A stretch of 64,000 nucleotides of DNA from assembly GCA_910574205.1 (NCBI GenBank), contig CAJSYJ010000004.1:310001-374000 (forward strand). The letters run 5' to 3'. Numbering within the stretch: position 1 is the first letter of the stretch; the number at the start of each line of letters is the position of its first letter. The position numbers and the translations under genes were made by a program. Origin of the DNA: Bacteroidales bacterium. GTDB taxonomy: Bacteria; Bacteroidota; Bacteroidia; Bacteroidales; Rikenellaceae. Of this stretch, positions 54,982-63,499 are shown piece by piece. The notes below the pieces were generated by a model. That model was not told where the DNA came from. It saw nothing but the letters and a program-made list of their open reading frames with translations, and did not search any database.

Positions 54982-55316
54982 TTTTTCGTGAAAAGCGGCA
55001 TTCTGCTGCCGCGCCTCGTCGCTCGGCAATGGGCAGTACGCCGAGTACAGCCCATCGCCTCGCTCCGTCGTTGCGTTGCATAATACGGCTTTTGACGAAA
55101 AACTTTTCCGTGAAAAGGTGCCATTTACTACGCCTCGTTCGCATGCGCCAATGGGACGTACACCAGTACTACCCATCGGCACATTCTTCACGTGCGGCTT
55201 GCAAATAACACCTTTTGACGAAAAATTGAGTTGTGTTCATTTGTGCTCGTTTCGTGAAAAGCGGCATTCTGCTGCCGCGCTCTCGTTTCGCCGAACTGCT
55301 ATGCCGCTCTGAAATG
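54982..55316. repeat. Tandem 121-122-bp MITE-like elements (copies B, C, partial D)
   Basis: Copy B 54982-55102, copy C 55104-55225 and partial D about 55250-55316. Each begins with CGTGAAAAGGTG or a variant and ends with the near-complement CACCTTTTGACG; the middle holds GGG...GTACnCCnnGTAC...CCC palindromes (55031-55053, 55153-55174). Open frames across the elements are not proteins. Confidence 0.8.
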
Positions 55317-55457
55317 TTATAATTAAAACTTATATAGCCTGCGGGTATTGAGATGCGATATCAAAAAAAGGCTATCGAATCGCGCAATGGTATAAGTCGA
55401 TCCTATTGGTGCGGTTGTGGGGGAGGGTGTTGCACCGATTTTGTATTTGCGGGCGGT

Positions 55458-55994
55458 ATGCGGTTAAGAGATTTTTTGACGGTTGCGGCGGCGGCGTTGT
55501 CGCTGTCGGCGGCGGATGCTGCACACGGTGCCCGGAGGACGGCCGATACGGTGGTTGTGCGGGATAGGTATTCGGCGTGCATTGCGCTGAGTGTCAGTGC
55601 GGGCAACCGCATAACGGTCGGGCGTCTGATGACATCGCACGGCAAGTCGTTCGCCGGGATACTCTTCGTCGGGGCGGGCACGGGCTTGGCTGTGGGCAGG
55701 GAGAGCGTCTACGATGCGGCCTCCGATTCGGAGCCTGCGGGGTATAGGCGCGAGCGTCTGCTAATGGTGCCGCTGTTCGTCGAGCTGAGGTGGCGTTTCC
55801 CGGAGGTGGGGCATGTAGACCTATATATGATTTCGCGTCTGGGTGCCGACTTCGGATTGCGGCGTGCGCACTCGATAGATGCCTGCGGGTCGCTCGGCGG
55901 CGGCATCGGCATAGGACGCATCGCCCTGACGATAGCTTACGACTATATGCGTCGCAGCGGCATGTTTACCGTTGGTGCTATGGTATGTTTTTGA
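55458..55994 (+). CDS. Exported hypothetical protein, probable outer-membrane beta-barrel
   Basis: A 178-residue protein from MRLRDFLTVAAAALSLSAAD with signal peptide, then alternating amphipathic strands (SACIALSVSAGNRITVGRL, LLMVPLFVELRWRF, VDLYMISRLGADFGL) ending MFTVGAMVCF, an aromatic C-terminus typical of barrels. No family assigned. A longer in-frame extension upstream is unlikely. It lies just after the MITE-like elements. Confidence 0.65.
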   Translation: MRLRDFLTVAAAALSLSAADAAHGARRTADTVVVRDRYSACIALSVSAGNRITVGRLMTSHGKSFAGILFVGAGTGLAVGRESVYDAASDSEPAGYRRERLLMVPLFVELRWRFPEVGHVDLYMISRLGADFGLRRAHSIDACGSLGGGIGIGRIALTIAYDYMRRSGMFTVGAMVCF

Positions 55995-56186
55995 TATGGC
56001 GATATATCCGTTGTAAGGCGGGGGTAGGACGAGGATGCCCAGCGGCGGTCGCTGCGACGCGTAAGCGTCGTAGTCCGTGGCGGTCGTAATGCCGCATGCT
56101 GCATCTGCGGGGGCGGTCGTGCGGAGAATATGATCCGAACGGGTCACTTTTTTGACTCAATAATTGTAAATGGCCGTTCGGTTTCA

Positions 56187-56194
56187 TATATTTG
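56187..56194 (+). promoter_or_regulatory. -7 box for pdxA
   Basis: TATATTTG, with an ATTGT element about 20 nt upstream, 20 nt before the pdxA ATG. Confidence 0.65.
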
Positions 56195-56214
56195 TGGATT
56201 GAATTGTATACGTT

Positions 56215-57309
56215 ATGACGGATAACAGACTAAGGATAGGAATCACTCAGGGCGACACCAACGGTGTGGGCTGGGAGTTGATCCTCAAAATATTGTCGGA
56301 CCAGCGCATACTCGAACTCTGCACGCCGGTGGTTTACGGTTCGCAGGCGGCGGCGGCTTACTATCGCCGCACGTTGAAGGATGCGGAGCCCGTCGAGTTC
56401 GTGGCATGCCGCACGGCGGACGATGCGCAGGCCGGACGCGCCAATCTTGTGGAGTGCGGGCAGAAGGAGCTTCGGATAACGCCCGGGCAGGAGAGCGAGG
56501 AGGGCGGCCGTGCTGCGGCCGATGCTCTCTTGCGTGCCGCGGATGACCTGAAAAACAGGCGTATAGATGCACTGGTAACCGCGCCGATCGACAAGCATGC
56601 TATTCGCAGCGAGGCGTTTCCCTATACCGGCCACACGGAGTTCCTGGCGGCCGTGTCGGGTGGCGAAGCGATGATGATAATGTGCAGCGACGTGCTGCGC
56701 GTGGGGCTCGTGACGATACATATACCCGTGTCGGAAGTGGCTGCGGCGATCGACAAGGAGTCGATAGTGCGCCGGATAATGCAGCTCAACGACTCGTTGA
56801 AGCGCGATTTCGGGGTGGTGGCGCCGCGCATAGCCGTCCTCTCGCTCAACCCCCATGCCGGAGACGGAGGTCTGCTGGGCGAGGAGGAGGCGTCGACGAT
56901 AAAGCCCGCCATAGAGCAGGCATACGCCGACGGAGTGCTTTGCTTCGGTCCGCTGGCCGTTGACGGTCTGTTCGCCTCGGGCGCATACAAGAAGTACGAT
57001 GCCATACTGGCGATGTATCACGATCAGGGGCTGGCACCGTTCAAGACGCTCTCGCCCGACGGCGTGAACTTTACCGCCTCGCTCGATACGGTGCGCACGT
57101 CGCCCGACCACGGCGTGGCATACGACATCGCAGGCCGCGGCATCGCCGATCCGCAGTCGATGCGCTCGGCCGTATATGCGGCGATAGACATCGTTGCGCG
57201 TCGCAGGGCCTACGCTGAGTGGAGCCGTTCGCCGCTCGAACACTTCGAGCGCGAGAAGGGCCGCGACGTATCGGTCAAGGATCTGCCCCAGAGCGAGGGC
57301 GAGCAGTGA
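56215..57309 (+). CDS. pdxA: 4-hydroxythreonine-4-phosphate dehydrogenase
   Basis: A 364-residue metal-dependent NAD dehydrogenase of pyridoxal phosphate synthesis. Family motifs are IGITQGDTNGVGWELILK, TAPIDKHAIR, FPYTGHTEFLA, and the metal/phosphate-binding YDAILAMYHDQGLAPFKTL. Length is normal. It reads toward thrS with a 101-bp gap, so they may be in one transcript. Confidence 0.94.
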   Translation: MTDNRLRIGITQGDTNGVGWELILKILSDQRILELCTPVVYGSQAAAAYYRRTLKDAEPVEFVACRTADDAQAGRANLVECGQKELRITPGQESEEGGRAAADALLRAADDLKNRRIDALVTAPIDKHAIRSEAFPYTGHTEFLAAVSGGEAMMIMCSDVLRVGLVTIHIPVSEVAAAIDKESIVRRIMQLNDSLKRDFGVVAPRIAVLSLNPHAGDGGLLGEEEASTIKPAIEQAYADGVLCFGPLAVDGLFASGAYKKYDAILAMYHDQGLAPFKTLSPDGVNFTASLDTVRTSPDHGVAYDIAGRGIADPQSMRSAVYAAIDIVARRRAYAEWSRSPLEHFEREKGRDVSVKDLPQSEGEQ

Positions 57310-57410
57310 TAGCTGCGATAATGGGAAAAGGATGCTCCGACGCCGTATTCCGTCTCGTAATTGTGGAAGCGGCGAAGGAGGTCGAAATATTAACGTAAAT
57401 AAAAGAAGTA

Positions 57411-59354
57411 ATGATTAAAATTACATTTCCCGACGGCTCTGTAAGAGAGTATGCCGCGGGAACGACTGCCTATCAGGTTGCGGAGAGTATCAGCCCTCGT
57501 TTAGCTGCGGACGCTCTGGCTGCCGAGGTCAACGGCGCGACGGTGGACATGGGTCGCGCGATAGATGAAGATGCCGCCGTAAAGTTTTTCAAGTGGGACG
57601 ATGCCGAGGGTAAGCACGCATTCTGGCACACGTCGTCGCACCTGCTGGCCGAGGCGCTCGAAGCGCTATATCCGGGCATCAAGTTCGGTATAGGTCCGGC
57701 CATAGAGAACGGTTTTTACTACGATGTCGATTCGCCCGTACCCATTACGGAGTCAGACCTTGCGACGATCGAGCAGAAGATGGTCGAGCTGGCGCGGCAG
57801 AAGGAGCCGCTGGTGCGCTCGGAGGTGTCGAAGGCCGATGCGTTGAAGACATTTACCGAGAAGGGCGACCAATATAAATGCGAATTGATAGCCGATCTGG
57901 CCGACGGTACCATATCGTTCTACACGAACGGTTCGTTTACCGACCTGTGCCGCGGTCCGCATATCCCCAACACTGGTTATATCAAGGCGTTGAAACTCAC
58001 GTCGGTTGCCGGCGCATACTGGCGCGGCAACGAGAAGAACAAGATGCTGACGCGTATATACGGTATTTCTTTCCCCAAGAAGTCGATGCTCGACGAGTAT
58101 CTGGCGATGTTGGAGGAGGCCAAGAAGCGCGACCACCGCAAGCTGGGCAAGGAGCTGGAACTCTTTACATTCTCTCAGAGAGTGGGTCAGGGTCTGCCGT
58201 TGTGGCTGCCCAAGGGCGCCGACCTGAGAGACCGCCTGGAACGCTTCCTGCGCCAGATACAGAAGGAGCACGGCTACCAGCAGGTCATCACGCCCCATAT
58301 CGGCAACATCGAGCTTTACAAGACGTCGGGCCACTATGCCAAGTACGGCAAGGATTCGTTCCAGCCGATACATACGCCGATCGAGGGCGAGGAGTATATG
58401 CTCAAACCGATGAACTGCCCGCACCACTGCGAGATATATCGTTCCAAGCCGCGTTCGTACAAGGACCTTCCGGTGCGTCTGGCCGAATTCGGTACGGTAT
58501 ACCGCTACGAGCAGTCGGGCGAGCTGCACGGACTGACGCGCGTCAGATCGTTCACGCAGGACGACGCCCATCTCTTCGTGCGCCCCGACCAGCTGTTGGA
58601 GGAGTTCGAGAAGGTCATCGACATCGTGCTCTACATATTCCGCACGTTGAAGTTCGACAAGTATACGGCGCAGGTGTCGCTGCGCGACCCGAACAACCGC
58701 GAGAAGTATATCGGTTCGGACGAGAATTGGGATAAGGCTGAGAGTGCGATCATCGAGGCTGCGAGGAACAAGGGGCTGAATACGATCGTCGAGTACGGCG
58801 AGGCGGCATTCTACGGCCCGAAGCTCGACTTCATGGTCAAGGATGCGCTGGGACGCAGCTGGCAGCTGGGTACGATACAGGTCGACTACAATCTGCCGGA
58901 GCGTTTCGATCTGACGTACAAGGGTTCGGACGACAAGATGCACCGCCCGATAATGATCCACCGTGCGCCGTTCGGCTCGATGGAGCGTTTCGTGGCCGTG
59001 CTGCTCGAACATACGGCCGGCAAGTTCCCGTTGTGGCTGTCGCCCGATCAGGTCGTGGTGCTGCCCATATCGGAGAAGTATAACGACTATGCCGCCGAGG
59101 TGGCACGCGAGTTGAACATGGGCGATGTGCGTGCCCAGGTCGACGACCGTAACGAGAAGATAGGCCGCAAGATACGCGACAACGAGTTGAAGCGTATCCC
59201 CTATCTGCTGATCGTGGGCGAGAAGGAGGCCGCCGAGCGCAGCGTGTCGGTACGCGCGCAGGGCGAGGGCGACAAGGGACAGATGTCGATCGCGGAGTTC
59301 CGCGACTATCTGCTCGGTCTGGTTCGCAGCGAAGTGGAGGCCAATCGTCGATGA
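57411..59354 (+). CDS. thrS: Threonyl-tRNA synthetase
   Basis: A 647-residue class II aminoacyl-tRNA synthetase. TGS domain ([20 protein letters not shown]), editing domain with [11 protein letters not shown], class II motif 2 ([17 protein letters not shown]) and motif 3 with [20 protein letters not shown], then the anticodon-binding domain. It charges tRNA-Thr. It is followed by infC after 33 bp, the usual order. Confidence 0.96.
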   Translation: MIKITFPDGSVREYAAGTTAYQVAESISPRLAADALAAEVNGATVDMGRAIDEDAAVKFFKWDDAEGKHAFWHTSSHLLAEALEALYPGIKFGIGPAIENGFYYDVDSPVPITESDLATIEQKMVELARQKEPLVRSEVSKADALKTFTEKGDQYKCELIADLADGTISFYTNGSFTDLCRGPHIPNTGYIKALKLTSVAGAYWRGNEKNKMLTRIYGISFPKKSMLDEYLAMLEEAKKRDHRKLGKELELFTFSQRVGQGLPLWLPKGADLRDRLERFLRQIQKEHGYQQVITPHIGNIELYKTSGHYAKYGKDSFQPIHTPIEGEEYMLKPMNCPHHCEIYRSKPRSYKDLPVRLAEFGTVYRYEQSGELHGLTRVRSFTQDDAHLFVRPDQLLEEFEKVIDIVLYIFRTLKFDKYTAQVSLRDPNNREKYIGSDENWDKAESAIIEAARNKGLNTIVEYGEAAFYGPKLDFMVKDALGRSWQLGTIQVDYNLPERFDLTYKGSDDKMHRPIMIHRAPFGSMERFVAVLLEHTAGKFPLWLSPDQVVVLPISEKYNDYAAEVARELNMGDVRAQVDDRNEKIGRKIRDNELKRIPYLLIVGEKEAAERSVSVRAQGEGDKGQMSIAEFRDYLLGLVRSEVEANRR

Positions 59355-59387
59355 TGCGTTTTAAGTGAAAATATCATAAACTAATAT

Positions 59388-60005
59388 ATCAATAATTTGG
59401 CAGGACAATTTCCATTCCGACCTCGCCCGCTGACCGGGCAGGGGAATAATCAGAACAACCAGAGAGATCCACGCGGACGTCGTCCGGTGGTGGAGAACCC
59501 GCATCGCATCAACGACCGTATCACGGCTCCGACCGTGCGTGTCGTGGGCGAGAACGTCGAACCCAATCTGGTGTTGCCCATTCGCGACGCATTGCGTTTG
59601 GCCGATGAGATGGAGCTGGATCTGATCGAGATCTCTCCCAAGGCCGATCCCCCCGTGTGCCGCATAGCCGATTACCAGAAGTTTCTCTATCAGCAGAAGA
59701 AGAAACAGAAGGAGATCAAGGCCAAGCAGACGAAGATCGTCATCAAGGAGATCCGTTTCGGTCCGCAGACCGACGATCATGACTACAACTTCAAGTTGAA
59801 GCATGCCGAGAACTTCCTCAAAGAGGGAGCTAAGGTCAAGGCTTACGTCTTCTTTCGCGGTCGTTCGATCGTCTTCAAGGAGCAGGGTGAGATTCTGCTG
59901 CTGCGCTTCGCCACCGACTTGGAGGAGTTCGCCAAGGTGGAGCTGATGCCTAAGCTCGACGGCAAGAAGATGAACATGATCCTCGCGCCGAAGGCCAAGA
60001 AGTAG
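59388..60005 (+). CDS. infC: Translation initiation factor IF-3 (non-ATG start)
   Basis: A 200- to 205-residue IF-3 with an N-terminal extension ([12 protein letters not shown]). The body has [35 protein letters not shown] and [20 protein letters not shown]. The frame opens after a TAA at 59382; candidate starts are ATC at 59388 or TTG at 59397, and no in-frame ATG occurs until the conserved domain. Use of a rare start is known for infC in other bacteria, where it permits autoregulation. L35 and L20 genes do not follow, unlike the common infC-rpmI-rplT order. Confidence 0.9.
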   Translation: MNNLAGQFPFRPRPLTGQGNNQNNQRDPRGRRPVVENPHRINDRITAPTVRVVGENVEPNLVLPIRDALRLADEMELDLIEISPKADPPVCRIADYQKFLYQQKKKQKEIKAKQTKIVIKEIRFGPQTDDHDYNFKLKHAENFLKEGAKVKAYVFFRGRSIVFKEQGEILLLRFATDLEEFAKVELMPKLDGKKMNMILAPKAKK

Positions 60006-60044
60006 TCGTCGAAAGCGGGAGCAGAGGCTCCCGATGATAGGTTG

Positions 60045-60079
60045 CGCCCCTGCCGCATTAGCGGCGGGGGCGTATTTTC
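60045..60079 (+). terminator. Terminator after infC
   Basis: CGCCCCTGCCGC pairs with GCGGCGGGGGCG around ATTA, then TATTTTCT. 40 bp after the infC stop. Confidence 0.75.
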
Positions 60080-60450
60080 TCTGAGGGTGGAGGATTTTTG
60101 CTGCGGGGCATTTCGTGGATTGGGGGGGGGAGTGGAGATCGTTTTTTTTCGGTGTTGAGACCGTCGAGTGGCAACGGGATAGGGATGTTTTGCGTGTGTG
60201 CGGGCATCTTTTCCTTTTTTCAGCGGACATCGTTTTTTGCGGTAAGGGCGGTAGGAGGGCGCGTGGAGATCGTTTTTCGGTGTGCTGGCAGTGAAACTTG
60301 TAGAGTCGGTTTTTCGATGTGCATACAGTGGAGTGTCAATGAAAATAGGGTTTTGCCCGGCGACCGGCTTTTGGAAGGGGACGTCGGGCATCTTTTTTTG
60401 GGGCGGCATAGTAGGTACGGTTTAGGCTCCGGGCTCGGCAGGACGAAAAG
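60080..60450. repeat. Degenerate direct repeats in gene-free stretch
   Basis: Two or three decayed units of about 130 bp recognised by GTGGAGATCGTTTTT (about 60130 and 60260), TGTTTTGCGTG and GGGCATCTTTT. Homopolymer-rich. No gene is supported on either strand; open frames crossing it have unbiased codons. Confidence 0.5.
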
Positions 60451-60485
60451 ATTAGCCCTCGCGGGGTAGTGCTGCGAGGGCTAAT
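60451..60485. terminator. Terminator for the large lipoprotein gene
   Basis: ATTAGCCCTCGC pairs with GCGAGGGCTAAT around an 11-nt loop. The minus strand continues with CTTTTCG, so it terminates the lipoprotein gene transcript. Confidence 0.7.
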
Positions 60486-60537
60486 CTGTCAATGGGTTAT
60501 GCGGTTGCCGGTCTGTCGGATCGGTCGATGCACGCCG

Positions 60538-62682
60538 CTACCGGCGGTCGATGTGGGTAAAGCGGGCGGTAGTGCCGGCATCGGTTTGTGCTGCGGGCAT
60601 AGTGCGCGGCGAGGGACGCATGGCGGAGCTGCGGTGCGTGCTGCTGCCGGTCTGCTCGCCGAGGCGGCGCAGTACGATATCCGACGTGGCGGCGTTGCGC
60701 ATGGTCTGTCCCAGAAATACTGCCGGACGGTAGATGCCGTTGGAAAATTCGGGCCCTGCGTGGCATGCCTTGATCGTGATAGTATTGCCGTCGTCGGATA
60801 TCTCGACCGGGAACGAAACCGGAGCGGTGTACATCTTGTCGAGATCGGCGCCGAAGAAGAGTATCGGAGAGTCCGACCAGCCGTATAGATAGACATGCTT
60901 GGATGTCGGAACGGTCACGCTGCCGTCGGCGGCCACCTCCAAGAAGAACTTGGGACCGAAGTCGCGGTAGGCGAGCGACTGGAAATCGCGCCAGTAAGAG
61001 GCGTAGTCGATAAGGTACTCGGCAGAGTAGTAGGGCATGGGGTCGGTGGCATAGTTGGTCTGGAACTGGTAGCCCTCGACGAGCAGGCGGTTGTAATCGC
61101 GATATCGGCTGCCTGCGCCGTCCGTGTCGGCGATCGTGATCTCGGCGCCCTCGATGCGCTGGGGATCTTTGTAGAGATCTACGTAGTCGTATGACAGGCT
61201 CCACTTGCCGGGCAGCAGCGCGAAGAGCTCCGACTCGACGCGTGCGGGCTTGGGCTCGGCCGAGGTGCGGGCGGCGGTGTGATCGACGACGGAGAGTTGT
61301 TCGGCGCTGACGGCGCATACGACGCAGGTATATTCGGTGTCGTACCACAGCTCGTCCATTTTCAGCGTAAGACCGCCGTCGGAGTTGGCCTGGGCGACCT
61401 GCTCGGCGGAAAGAGCCACGCCGCGCATGTCGATGAGCGACTCGTACGAGCCTCCGTTGTTGTCGAGCTCCTCTCGAACGTCGGCCGTGGGGGCGAAGGC
61501 GTATTTAATGGACTTGGTAAGGCCGGTCTTTATGTTGAGATCGAGGATCGTATGGGGCGCCTCGCCGGAGGGCTGCATGACGATGCCGACCTCGGGCGTG
61601 ATACCGGTGGGCGCAGCGGTCGTGAAGATATTGTCGGAGATGAACGACTCGTTGCCCTCGTTGTCGATGACCACAAGACCGATCGTATATTCGGTCGCGG
61701 GGGTAAGATCGTCGTATGTCTCGTCGGCGGCAGCGGTGTAGAGACGTGCGCCGATCTGGGTTTCGTAGGCACGCTTGACGAGCGAGATCATCATCGACTC
61801 GCCGTAGTCGATGACCGAATCGTACCATGCCTTATCGCGCACATAGACATAATACTCGGCGATGTTGTCGTCGGGCGTAGTCGCGATACGTGCTGCGATA
61901 GATGTTATGTCGCTGACTTCTACCGTTATGCCGTGCTCGGAACGGGGTTTCTCGGGTGTCGTGAACTCGACGCGGTGCAGCACGTCGGTCAGCTTTTTGT
62001 CCTTGTCGCAGTATGCGGCGAAGACGATATACTCGCGGCCGGGCTTGACGCCTATCTCATAGGGGACGTCAAGGGCGTCGAAGTAGAGTTCGCCGTCTTT
62101 GAAGTCGACCGTCGTGTCGCCGTAGCCGCTCATGCCGAACATTTCGAGATATTGCTCGTCGGTGTAGCCGCTCATGTCGAGCAGCAGTTTGTCGATGTGC
62201 GAGAAGAGGAATGACCGTCCCTCCTCGGCACGGATGCGAAGCGAGAACGAATCGTATGTGACAGACTCTTCTAACAGCTCGATCAGAGGATCGACGGCGC
62301 TGGTGGTAAAGTCGAACTGCTTCACGTCACTCATCTCTCCGTCGGCGCTTGCGGCGGCGAAGAGCGTATATCGTGTCTCGGGAGCGAGTCCGTCGAGCGA
62401 TATTTCGGCAGAGGTCGAGTCGAATTTGTTGACGTTTTGTGCGAAGAGCTCCCCGGCGCCTGGCTTCTGCATGTCGTCGGTAGTCTCGACGCATGTGTAG
62501 CAGTAGGCCGTGGCGATGTCGGTCGTGAGCTCGAAGCGGGCTGAGGTGGCCTCGATACCGATGCTCTCGATCTCCAATCGGGGTTTGGGCTTGGGCTCGG
62601 GAGGTGTGGGCTGCGGTTCGTCGTTCTCGCCGCATGCGAAGGCGAAGAGGGTAAGAGTGAGGTAGAGTAGAAGTTTTTTCAT
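60538..62682 (-). CDS. Large surface lipoprotein with FN3-like repeats
   Basis: A 714-residue lipoprotein: signal peptide and lipobox LFAFAC (Cys about residue 17) followed by GENDEP, an acidic sequence after the Cys that favours surface export in Bacteroidetes. A Pro-rich linker leads to about four FN3-like beta-sandwich repeats with LAPETRYTLFAAASA and LTPATEYTIGLVVID turns. The C-terminal domain from about residue 490 (LPGKWSLSYDYVDLYK) may be a lipocalin- or sugar-binding-like region. Role unknown; perhaps adhesion or glycan binding. A promoter lies 140 nt upstream. Confidence 0.82.
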   Translation of the reverse strand: MKKLLLYLTLTLFAFACGENDEPQPTPPEPKPKPRLEIESIGIEATSARFELTTDIATAYCYTCVETTDDMQKPGAGELFAQNVNKFDSTSAEISLDGLAPETRYTLFAAASADGEMSDVKQFDFTTSAVDPLIELLEESVTYDSFSLRIRAEEGRSFLFSHIDKLLLDMSGYTDEQYLEMFGMSGYGDTTVDFKDGELYFDALDVPYEIGVKPGREYIVFAAYCDKDKKLTDVLHRVEFTTPEKPRSEHGITVEVSDITSIAARIATTPDDNIAEYYVYVRDKAWYDSVIDYGESMMISLVKRAYETQIGARLYTAAADETYDDLTPATEYTIGLVVIDNEGNESFISDNIFTTAAPTGITPEVGIVMQPSGEAPHTILDLNIKTGLTKSIKYAFAPTADVREELDNNGGSYESLIDMRGVALSAEQVAQANSDGGLTLKMDELWYDTEYTCVVCAVSAEQLSVVDHTAARTSAEPKPARVESELFALLPGKWSLSYDYVDLYKDPQRIEGAEITIADTDGAGSRYRDYNRLLVEGYQFQTNYATDPMPYYSAEYLIDYASYWRDFQSLAYRDFGPKFFLEVAADGSVTVPTSKHVYLYGWSDSPILFFGADLDKMYTAPVSFPVEISDDGNTITIKACHAGPEFSNGIYRPAVFLGQTMRNAATSDIVLRRLGEQTGSSTHRSSAMRPSPRTMPAAQTDAGTTARFTHIDRR

Positions 62683-62821
62683 GACCGGATGTTTTTTCGG
62701 ATGAGGGTTATATTATGCGGGGTATACATGCCTCGGCGGCACGAGAGAGAACAGTCCGAGAATATCGGAGAGTAGCTTGCAGTCGTGCGGGAGCCGATCG
62801 GTAGACGGCAGCCCGCTTATA

Positions 62822-62852
62822 CAAAGATATGAATTTCCCCCTCCCCGGCAAA
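62822..62852 (-). promoter_or_regulatory. Promoter for the large lipoprotein
   Basis: Minus strand TTTG (62849-62852), 19-nt spacer, TATCTTTG (62822-62829), giving a leader of about 135 nt. Confidence 0.7.
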
Positions 62853-62903
62853 TTTTTGCGACAGGAAAATCCGATGCCGGAATACAAAATATTGCATATT
62901 GCA

Positions 62904-62930
62904 TAAAAAGATGCGGCGTATACCGCATCC
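62904..62930 (-). terminator. Terminator downstream of the AraC-type gene
   Basis: Minus strand GATGCGG pairs with CCGCATC around 6 nt, followed by TTTTT. It ends the transcript from the right. Confidence 0.65.
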
Positions 62931-63154
62931 TTTCATCGCGTGTAGGCACGTCGAATCTCTGCTTCATGTCGAGCCATGCGTCGCGGTTGCCGTTAAGCCA
63001 TGAGAGGGGCGTATGCCAGAGTATGTCGTCGCGCCTGTCGCAGGGTATAAGCACTTCGGCGTCGAAGTAGTCGTATGCAGGCCGGCGGCAAAGTGAAAAA
63101 CGTCGGAGCAGACCGTAAATAGCTGCAAGGAATAGGTGTGTGCAGGCGCCCGGT
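62931..63154 (-). other. Stretch between the regulator and its terminator
   Basis: One minus-strand frame stays open with native-like codons (segments such as RRDDILWHTPLSWLNGNRD and AWLDMKQRFDVPTRDERMRY) but has no start codon of its own and runs on through the terminator. It may be a gene remnant. No family seen. Confidence 0.35.
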
Positions 63155-63499
63155 CTACGGCTCGTGGTGCGGCACAGTGCTGCGGGCGCGCTCGCGGTAG
63201 GCAGTGGGCGAGCAGCCGAAGTGTTTGGCGAATGCCCGGTGGAATGTCGAGATAGAGTTGAAGCCGGAGTTTTCGGCGATGATCTCCAACCGGTCGGACG
63301 ACTCGACGAGCAGGCGGCTCGCATGTTCGATGCGCATGCGGTTGACGTATTCGTAGAAGGTCGCGCCGTTGGCACGGTTGAAGAACTGGCTTATGTAGGT
63401 GCGGTTCGTCGTTGCCATGGAGGCTATGTCGGAGAGTTTGAGCCGCGGGTTCAGGAATATGCGCTCCTCATGAAAGAGTTTGTGTATGCGCAGCGCCAA
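63155..63499 (-). CDS. AraC-type DNA-binding domain (out of frame with its membrane part)
   Basis: A 114-residue AraC/XylS helix-turn-helix domain: LKLSDIASMATTNRTYISQF and LEIIAENSGFNSISTFHRAF are the two helix-turn-helix units, ending FGCSPTAYRERARS. The frame can be traced upstream to the poly-G tract (63560-63568), where it loses register with the membrane half. As read now it would need to start at a weak TTG. See the membrane half at 63451-64000 and the finding on the G tract. Confidence 0.85.
   Translation of the reverse strand: MALRIHKLFHEERIFLNPRLKLSDIASMATTNRTYISQFFNRANGATFYEYVNRMRIEHASRLLVESSDRLEIIAENSGFNSISTFHRAFAKHFGCSPTAYRERARSTVPHHEP

Noticed and set aside
55076..55312. 78-residue + strand frame in the MITE-like elements
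   Set aside because: Translates the repeat ends twice; no initiation context or family.
60098..60469. Open frames between infC and the lipoprotein gene (both strands)
   Set aside because: Cross decayed repeats and a terminator; no start or family features.
62713..63375. 220-residue minus-strand frame
   Set aside because: Runs through a terminator and a promoter and overlaps the AraC domain in another frame; only its middle looks coding-like, recorded as a possible remnant.
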